From Thermosynechococcaceae cyanobacterium MS004 (GTDB taxonomy: Bacteria > Cyanobacteriota > Cyanobacteriia > Thermosynechococcales > Thermosynechococcaceae): a stretch of DNA of 61,052 bases. Below, piece by piece: positions 59,401-61,052 of the stretch. Under the pieces are notes generated by a model. It searched no databases. It worked only from the letters and a program-made list of their open reading frames with translations, and was not told the DNA's origin. Every line of letters starts with the position of its first letter. Position 1 is the first letter of the stretch. The translations under genes and the position numbers were made by a program. The stretch is from assembly GCA_022402525.1 (NCBI GenBank), contig JAKRSB010000004.1, positions 1-61,052 on the forward strand, given 5' to 3'.

Positions 59401-59713
59401 AGGTATAGCCGCGATCGTCATCTAGCTTACGGTAGGCCAGCGCCAATCCCCACACGGCCAAAATGCTGTAGACATTATCCCGCACCCAGGCATCCGTATA
59501 GTCACCGTGGGCGTTGACCGCAGTACTGGCAGGCAGCAGCCCCGTAATGGCGCTCTGGCGTTCCAGAATAATTTGCTTGACCTGAAAGTAGTGGGCATTG
59601 AGCCGCTGATACCGATCCATGAGCGCCACAGACTCACCCAGCTCTTGGACGCCTAATTTAGCGTTTTTGGCAGAGGCGCTGGAGGCGATCGCGTTGGGCT
59701 GAAGGCTGGTCAT
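56417..59713 (-). CDS. Glycoside hydrolase family 15 / phosphorylase kinase alpha-beta-like protein
   Basis: 1098 residues. The N-terminal half is the GH15 (alpha/alpha)6 barrel: GLLPASTAVNAHGDYTDAWV, RDNVYSILAVWGLALAY, DEWGHLQLDATSLYLLML and IWERGNKINHGNPELNASSI. DTHSGDVVVADDEWGHLQLD sits where one catalytic acid is expected. The C-terminal half (about 480-1090) is helical and matches the phosphorylase kinase alpha/beta tail (KKRLRKALQSFDDLNQALLN). Such proteins are widespread in cyanobacteria; whether they cut alpha-glucans is uncertain. No glycogen genes are adjacent. No Shine-Dalgarno visible. Confidence 0.88.
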   Translation of the reverse strand: MTSLQPNAIASSASAKNAKLGVQELGESVALMDRYQRLNAHYFQVKQIILERQSAITGLLPASTAVNAHGDYTDAWVRDNVYSILAVWGLALAYRKLDDDRGYTYELEQSVIKLMRGLLTAMMKQAAKVEKFKETQHPLDAMHAKYDTHSGDVVVADDEWGHLQLDATSLYLLMLAQMTTSGLAIIQTLDEVDFIQNLVYYIGRTYRTPDYGIWERGNKINHGNPELNASSIGMAKAALEAMAGLNLFGIRGGPASVVHVLADEIARSRITLESLLPRESNSKEVDAALLSIIGFPAFAVEDEAIAQRTRQKILDKLTGNYGCKRFLRDGHQTVLEDSSRLHYEPAELKAFEHIECEWPLFFTYLILDGLFRRDTAQTETFRQKLKPLFLERHGWPLLPELYIVSKDHINAERANPQSQPRIPNENVPLIWAQSLYILGELLYEGFIAVGDIDPLGRHLRLRETKSPIVQIALIAEDDALQQELRTFGVETQTLSQLDPIQILDAGALARAYAQLGHNRKLGLTGRPIRRLRSLATACLYRVKGEVKAFLPAFLDQTQFYLTLDYHFLVDQIKTELAYIQKHWAHLGQPTITLLLTRTMLIEGQAPLLQLFQELRNGECNGVKVRLGALQQLMLRAGIERIDALRNFDFAPSDQLAPRQVSIYLPLDPERCQPLSYRFEMNLERETDISKLLRQLKQSANLYEQVELLQTLLSLKDLDFETGFGGQGHSVTLRDLLNEVYDKAGELRLWGIIRRVAGLMQKVDISLSDAVTDILVRQRQIAVGKAYSSASLITRPMSHLELMEKIQVFCREDIRDRILTQEILIYFDLLLKAEPKLFEGVLTLRVGYFILLMTSELARESDLTQDEAYERLMNLSPFQVKKRLRKALQSFDDLNQALLNQESLRLRQPQQLIEWIVQPESNAAEEQPGSWQRKRELQGLINRLPPNFYPRVWRLLNHCKGIVIGDKLERRNRLDSQSILSEMTPGEKNFALQIEHLLNKIGAPQYRQLNIETLMELSAIVEANPKFYLEDNLVMDVLIGHAVRLAYLEQFPERCDRYAEFTSEAWNNFYDSPPLRCAQYTAAALRYLTELGNRVEKVR

Positions 59714-59869
59714 AGCGGGTAAAGATATCGTGGACGGAGAGGCGTGAGATTTGGGTAGGGTAGCCCCGCAATCAGCAGTTTTCTTTTCCTAGCACGGCGT
59801 GAGATTCAAAAGAGTGGCCGAGGGAACCATTCAACCGGTAGGGAGCGGTGGCATTAGGGAGCGAGAGCG

Positions 59870-60610
59870 TTAGGGAGCGGTGGGGAGGTTTGCCCGTGGG
59901 GTCAGTTCTCCAAGCACAAAGGTATGCTTTCCGGTGGCGGCAACTTTGGTGAGCGTTTCCATAAGCTGCAAGAACCGGATGTTGTCATCGCCTTTCATGA
60001 GGTCTGAGGCATTTTTCAGGGCTCTGGCAGCGGCAACAGCCGTTCTGGCATTTTCGAGGTCTGACTGGGCGCGAATTTTAGACTCTAGCCGACGGGAGAA
60101 TAAGTCCTGGATGGCTTTGGGAAAGGTGATATCCCGCAGGCTCAACTCCAGCAGCGTCAGGCCATAGGGCGCAAGCTGTTCCTGAAGGGCATCGTCGGGG
60201 ACGCCGTTGAGGATCTGACCGCGCTGCTCGTTGAGGTTTTCGCTGTCAAGCTGGGCGATCGCCTCTCGGAACTGCACTTGGCTCAGATGATGGATGAGCT
60301 GCTCTGCCTCAACAAACAAAAGGTAGGGGGCTTGAAAGACATCAAACTTGGTGATGAAGCGATCGCTATTGGTGAGGGCGTAGCGCACAAAGTAAGAAAA
60401 CCGCAGCGCAATGTTGTCCTTGGTGAGCACCTCTTGGTTCGTCACGGTCAAAAAGCGTTCGCTGATTGGCAAAAGAACCAACTTAAGCTCAGAAAATCCA
60501 GGGAAAAAGCGATAGAGTCCCGGCGATAGCCTTTTGTAAAATCGGTTGTCTTTGTAGAGGTAGCCGATATGGTTGGGCGTTACCGAGAAGGTCTTTAAGA
60601 AGCTAAACAT
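59870..60610 (-). CDS. SPFH/slipin-like membrane protein
   Basis: 246 residues from ATG 60610, the first that starts a natural N-terminus (FSFLKTFSVTPNHIGYLYKD). The SPFH core follows: LSPGLYRFFPGF, KLVLLPISERFLTVTNQEVL, ALRFSYFVRYALTN, FREAIAQLDSENLNEQRGQI and LTLLELSLRDITFPKAIQDL. The C-terminal coiled coil has RRLESKIRAQSDLENARTAV. These proteins assemble into large rings at membranes. There is no N-terminal membrane helix of usual length, so attachment may be peripheral. It lies 157 nt downstream of nothing else and 156 nt upstream of the GH15 gene on the same strand. Confidence 0.87.
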   Translation of the reverse strand: MFSFLKTFSVTPNHIGYLYKDNRFYKRLSPGLYRFFPGFSELKLVLLPISERFLTVTNQEVLTKDNIALRFSYFVRYALTNSDRFITKFDVFQAPYLLFVEAEQLIHHLSQVQFREAIAQLDSENLNEQRGQILNGVPDDALQEQLAPYGLTLLELSLRDITFPKAIQDLFSRRLESKIRAQSDLENARTAVAAARALKNASDLMKGDDNIRFLQLMETLTKVAATGKHTFVLGELTPRANLPTAP

Positions 60611-60841
60611 AGCAAATGAAACATACACAAATGAAACATGCACAAATAAAGCGATCGCAATATGCAGAAAAGCGCTCTAGCAGGGCATTGGAAGCTTTTG
60701 AAAAGGAACCCTAGGACATGAGGAAAGCAAATTAAGCTGAAACGAACGCTCCAGCGGTATCCTCTGCTTTGCAAATCATGCCCTAGGCTGCGCGATCGCT
60801 GTTCCTTTTTTTGGGGTTTGTTGGAGACTTGTGTAAAGTCG

Positions 60842-60932
60842 TAGCATCCACTGCTAGTGGGAGTCGAACCCTTGCAGCTTGCACCGCAATACCCTGTAAA
60901 AAAACAAGCTGCACAAGATTACAGGTGGCGGT
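60842..60932. other. Structured spacer segment: interlocking hairpins next to a tRNA-like T-arm
   Basis: TGCAGCTTG (60873-60881) pairs exactly with CAAGCTGCA (60905-60913). CCTGTAA (60893-60899) pairs with TTACAGG (60919-60925), extended by ACCGC (60883-60887) with GCGGT (60928-60932). The two pairings interlock as in an H-type pseudoknot, or compete. On the minus strand GGGTTCGACTCCC (a TpsiC-arm-like sequence) follows, and then TAGCA-GTGGA-TGCTA. No full tRNA or tmRNA can be built. It could be an unknown RNA or the remains of a tRNA/tmRNA gene. Confidence 0.45.
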
Positions 60933-60953
60933 TGAACTTAGTATAGTCAACAA

Positions 60954-60998
60954 AAGTCTCGTCAACCTAAGTCTCGCTAACCTAAGTCTCGTTAACCT
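60954..60998. repeat. Three 15-bp tandem repeats next to a MITE end
   Basis: AAGTCTCGTCAACCT, AAGTCTCGCTAACCT and AAGTCTCGTTAACCT. The array stops 5 bp before the terminal inverted repeat of the last MITE copy. Confidence 0.9.
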
Positions 60999-61003
60999 AA
61001 CGT

Positions 61004-61052
61004 GAGTTCGACAAAAAACAACCGCCCCTCATCCTCCCATCCTCCTTCTCCC
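61004..61052 (-). mobile_element. MITE-like element, copy 4, cut by the window end
   Basis: GAGTTCGACAAAAAACAACC, then the CCCCTCATCCTCCCATCC block, in the same orientation as copy 2. The sequence leaves the window after about 49 bp. Confidence 0.75.

Noticed and set aside
60840-60940. tRNA gene on the minus strand (GGGTTCGACTCCC T-arm)
   Set aside because: The T-stem has only three good pairs, and no acceptor, D or anticodon arm can be matched at proper distances. Reported instead as a structured segment.

Overview
The window reads as chromosomal DNA of a cyanobacterium. The octamer GCGATCGC (HIP1) is scattered through genes and spacers on both strands. The gene content is also cyanobacterial: an apocarotenoid-type oxygenase, DUF2808, DUF2301 and CHRD proteins, Uma2-family nucleases, a PATAN-receiver phototaxis/motility chemosensory operon, a PII protein behind an NtcA-like site, and a GH15/phosphorylase-kinase-like protein. 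No rRNA, intact tRNA, CRISPR array, prophage or intact insertion sequence was seen.

Layout. 0-10 kb: ABC exporter (cut by the window edge), SYLF protein, carotenoid oxygenase divergent from a PadR regulator across a perfect palindrome, RsmB and ClpB. 10-15 kb: gene relics (Uma2, yraN), a pentapeptide-repeat/LRAT-like fusion, and a second PadR gene divergent from an SDR plus a 4Fe-4S/SCP2 protein. 15-22 kb: CHRD protein, helical-repeat membrane protein, CtpA-type protease, DUF2808 protein, YraN. 22-27 kb: an accessory patch with three Uma2 nucleases, two vapBC-like pairs (one toxin frameshifted) and three relics of one 3' gene end. 27-31 kb: an AT-rich island on the minus strand, read in order Trypco1 protein, trypsin/CHAT-like/TPR protein, candidate retron ncRNA, retron reverse transcriptase. 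31-41 kb: a PD-(D/E)XK protein and a five-gene chemosensory operon (PATAN-REC, REC, CheW, MCP, CheA hybrid). 41-47 kb: a compact lipoxygenase, an HTH-AAA protein and two exported proteins. 47-55 kb: glnB, aroE, a SAM hydroxide adenosyltransferase, a photolyase-like protein, DUF2301, tiny lipoproteins, a CbiG C-terminal-like protein and an RPI-repeat protein. 55-61 kb: FHA-receiver protein, GH15-like protein, SPFH protein and a structured spacer.

The most interesting locus is 27.28-30.82 kb. The reverse transcriptase carries retron hallmarks (an NAxxH motif, YADD and a VTG triplet). The 256-nt spacer before it is bounded by long complementary arms, as a retron msr-msd RNA would be. The genes just upstream encode a trypsin-like protease fused to a CHAT-like caspase domain whose catalytic His is replaced, plus a trypsin-co-occurring (Trypco1) partner. 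I infer a retron whose effector is a proteolytic conflict module.

Two sequence-level patterns run through the window. One is a roughly 145-bp MITE-like element with GAGTTCGA terminal inverted repeats, present in four copies plus a fragment; one copy supplies the C-terminus of a PadR gene. The other is locus-specific short tandem repeats, nearly always with a 13-16 bp period, in many spacers and in several coding linkers.
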